The notes under the pieces are model-generated. The model saw only the letters and a program-made list of their open reading frames with translations, did no database searches and had not been told where the DNA came from. 51,597 bases of DNA from CAYVMD01 sp964452465 (GTDB lineage: Bacteria > Armatimonadota > JACIXR01). Positions 49,925 through 51,597 of the stretch are shown here, one piece after another. Numbering within the stretch: position 1 is the first letter of the stretch; the number at the start of each line of letters is the position of its first letter. The translations under genes were made by a program, and so were the position numbers. The stretch is from contig CAYVMD010000013.1 in assembly GCA_964452465.1 (NCBI GenBank), positions 1 through 51,597 on the forward strand. Reading direction: 5' to 3'.

Positions 49925-50836
49925 ATGTTCATAAAGAAAAGCGCAAGACCGATTTTGGAGAAGGTAGATGCCCTCATATTCGATGTAGATGGCGTCTTGC
50001 TCAATGTTCGGCGTTCCTTTTGGGATGTTATATTAAGGACCACGAGGAAATACCTAAAGCTTTTGGGTATAAAAAGCGAATTCAGACCCCAAAAGAAGCA
50101 CATTAAGCTCCTCAAGATGGCAGGAGGGTTCAACAATGATTGGGATGCAACCTCCGCCCTCATCCTTCTCTCCCTCGTCTACAATCAGGGGGTCAGGATA
50201 AACATGGAGGAATTGAGCGAGGCGATTTACAAGCGAGGAGGAGGCTTGAGGAATCTGGAGGAGATATTGAAGGAGATGATCCCCCACAAATGGGATGAGA
50301 TTCGTCCCTTACTGCAGAGGGAATTGGTGGAGAGGCTATTCAAGGAGATCTACGCCGGAAAGGAAACATATAGGGTTTATGGTTTCCAGCCCCAGTTTAT
50401 ATCACCCTTCCAAGAGGGGCTCTATAAGAGGGAAAAAATTTTGGTCAAGAGGGAGGATATCCCTTCCTTCATTAAACATTTGGGCATTTTCACCGGGCGC
50501 ACGAAGGGAGAAACGATCTTGGCGCTCGAGATGCTGGGGTTCGAGGATCTCATTCCTTGGGACAACATAATCACCGCAGATGATGGCTTGGATAAACCGG
50601 ACAGGGATCTTCTCCAACAACTGGCAAGGAAGATGGGAGGAGAAGCAACCATTTATGTAGGGGACGCCTTGGACGATCTCCGCTCCGTTCCTTTTGATGA
50701 GCCCAGCATTCTCTCCTGCATAGTGCAAAGGGGGGATATCGAAATTTACAAAAAGGAGGGAGCAGATATAATTGTTCCAGAGACAAAGAGGTTATTCCAA
50801 ATCCTGGAGGAGGCAAGATGCGTAAAGGAGAGATAA
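49925..50836 (+). CDS. HAD-superfamily phosphatase in the his operon, candidate histidinol-phosphate phosphatase
   Basis: This 303-residue HAD hydrolase has all four motifs: D20 and D22 in LIFDVDGVLLN, T190 in GIFTGRTKGE, K224 in GLDKPDRDLL and the acidic VGDALDDLRS (D247, D250, D251). A long helical cap insertion (about 30-180) is unlike the compact HisB-N phosphatase. Its position between hisD and hisB, 1 nt after hisD and overlapping hisB by 19 nt, suggests it supplies the histidinol-phosphate phosphatase step, which has several unrelated solutions in bacteria. This is inference from context; another phosphate ester substrate is possible. Confidence 0.8.
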   Translation: MFIKKSARPILEKVDALIFDVDGVLLNVRRSFWDVILRTTRKYLKLLGIKSEFRPQKKHIKLLKMAGGFNNDWDATSALILLSLVYNQGVRINMEELSEAIYKRGGGLRNLEEILKEMIPHKWDEIRPLLQRELVERLFKEIYAGKETYRVYGFQPQFISPFQEGLYKREKILVKREDIPSFIKHLGIFTGRTKGETILALEMLGFEDLIPWDNIITADDGLDKPDRDLLQQLARKMGGEATIYVGDALDDLRSVPFDEPSILSCIVQRGDIEIYKKEGADIIVPETKRLFQILEEARCVKER

Positions 50837-51396
50837 AAAGGGAAACCAGGGAAACGAAGATAGAATTGAGGTTGGAATTAGATGGCAAGGGAGAAGCAGA
50901 GGTAGAGACGGGCATAGGTTTCCTCGACCACTTGCTTCAATCCCTCGCCAAACACTCATCCTTCGACCTTTTCCTTAAGGCGGAAGGCGATTTACATGTG
51001 GACCAACATCACATTGTAGAGGATATAGGGATCTGCCTCGGACAGGTCCTCCAAGAAGCGCTGGGAGATAAGGTAGGGATTCGCAGGTTCGGCTATGCCA
51101 TGGTGCCCATGGATGAAGCACTCGTCTTGGTCGCCTTGGATATATCGGGGCGAGGGGGATTCTGGGGGGATTGGGTAATAAAGAGGGAGAAAGTTGGTGA
51201 TTTAGAGGTGGAGACGATCAGGGAATTCCTCCGTGCCTTTGCTCACAACGGCAAATTGAGCCTACATGTAAGGCTACTGAGCGGGGATAATGCACATCAT
51301 ATATTGGAGGCGATCTTCAAAGGGCTTGCCGTCGCTTTAAAGGAAGCGGTGAAAGAAGAGGGAACAGAGATTCCCTCTACGAAGGGCCTTCTATAA
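50818..51396 (+). CDS. hisB: Imidazoleglycerol-phosphate dehydratase
   Basis: This 192-residue manganese enzyme dehydrates imidazoleglycerol phosphate in histidine synthesis. The family marks are GIGFLDHLLQSLAKHS, the metal-binding VDQHHIVEDIG (H64, H65, E68), a second histidine set in FAHNGKLSLHVRL and DNAHHILEAIFKGLA near the end. It is the monofunctional form (no fused phosphatase domain), which fits with a separate HAD phosphatase upstream. The ATG at 50818 lies inside the HAD gene with GGAGG 5 nt upstream, so translation is coupled. Confidence 0.96.
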   Translation: MRKGEIKRETRETKIELRLELDGKGEAEVETGIGFLDHLLQSLAKHSSFDLFLKAEGDLHVDQHHIVEDIGICLGQVLQEALGDKVGIRRFGYAMVPMDEALVLVALDISGRGGFWGDWVIKREKVGDLEVETIREFLRAFAHNGKLSLHVRLLSGDNAHHILEAIFKGLAVALKEAVKEEGTEIPSTKGLL

Positions 51397-51403
51397 GGAG
51401 GCT

Positions 51404-51597
51404 TTATTTAGCCTCTTCCTCCTTGGCAGGGGGAGCGGGAGGAAGCGTGAAGTAGAAGGTAGAACCCTTTCCTTCCTCGCTTTCCACCCAGATTTTTCCT
51501 CCGTGAGCTTCCACGAGGTGCTTGGTAAGGTAAAGCCCGAGACCCGTTCCTGCCACTCTACGTCCCTCCACTCTGTAGAAGCGCTGAAAGAGCCGAG
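51404..51597 (-). CDS. Sensor histidine kinase, C-terminal end (partial)
   Basis: The window edge cuts this gene; 63 residues remain, encoded on the minus strand with a TAA at 51406-51404. The fragment contains the end of a HATPase_c domain: an F-box-like RLFQRFYRVEG, the G2-type ATP-lid motif GTGLGLYLTKHLVEAHGG, and the closing IWVESEEGKGSTFYFTLP. It then has a short Pro/Ala/Glu tail (PPAPPAKEEEAK). It is convergent with the his operon, 7 nt after hisB. The sensor and partner regulator are outside the window. Confidence 0.9.
   Translation of the reverse strand, partial: RLFQRFYRVEGRRVAGTGLGLYLTKHLVEAHGGKIWVESEEGKGSTFYFTLPPAPPAKEEEAK

Noticed and set aside
1..51597. tRNA, rRNA or CRISPR features
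   Set aside because: No cloverleaf-like intergenic sequence or regularly spaced direct repeats were seen; gaps between genes are all under 200 nt.

Overview
The window is bacterial chromosome, densely coded on both strands, with ordinary bacterial signals: GGAGG-type ribosome binding sites, sigma70-like promoters and many overlapping stop/start pairs. No tRNA, rRNA, CRISPR array, transposase or phage gene was seen. The mix of a gyrase gene with an archease neighbour, an RNase HII-like protein, NfnAB-like genes, a TrpB2-type tryptophan synthase, histidine genes and a very high density of exported glycoside hydrolases fits a saccharolytic, probably thermophilic, Gram-negative-type lineage such as the Armatimonadota (Fervidibacter-like). 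That placement is inference from gene content only.

Layout. 1-8768 (minus strand): a zinc alcohol/polyol dehydrogenase; archease, gyrA and a degenerate amidohydrolase in one overlapping operon; an RNase HII-like protein, an M20 peptidase and a GNAT acetyltransferase in a second; then an exported DJ-1/PfpI protein. 8918-18421 (plus): a 1,939-residue two-part glycoside hydrolase ORF, a DUF4038/GH140-like hydrolase, a Gfo/Idh/MocA oxidoreductase and a GH39-like hydrolase. 18528-23368 (minus): an envelope beta-barrel-like protein, an NfnB/NfnA-like pair and trpB2. 23510-45108: the main carbohydrate region, with GH3, GH36, an SDR, GH78, a GH141-like beta-helix protein, a CocE-like lipoprotein (plus strand), a GH106-like protein, a DUF6259 protein and an unassigned hydrolase. 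45132-48490 (minus): fumarase beta and alpha, isocitrate dehydrogenase, a LeuD-like swivel protein and cutA. 48637-51396 (plus): hisD, a HAD phosphatase and hisB. 51404-51597 (minus): the end of a sensor histidine kinase.

How the parts work together. GH78 and GH106-like (rhamnose), GH36 (galactose), GH141-like (fucose or xylan) and GH3 activities together suggest stripping of rhamnose- and galactose-rich plant or microbial polysaccharide, such as rhamnogalacturonan or gums. Most of the enzymes carry signal peptides, while GH78 and the two oxidoreductases appear cytoplasmic. No transporter, TonB receptor or regulator lies in the cluster.

The most unusual signal is a short hairpin-forming element in at least three places, all in the same orientation relative to the gene. 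In two it forms the 5' leader and ribosome binding site of a gene (cutA and the beta-barrel gene). In the third it is a 54-bp in-frame insertion inside the GH141-like coding sequence, flanked by a 4-bp direct repeat. In the cutA copy the arms can form two mutually exclusive hairpins, one of which covers the Shine-Dalgarno sequence. The second notable point is that the large plus-strand ORF looks like two secreted hydrolases joined by loss of a stop codon, with the second gene's ribosome binding site and signal peptide still present at the junction.
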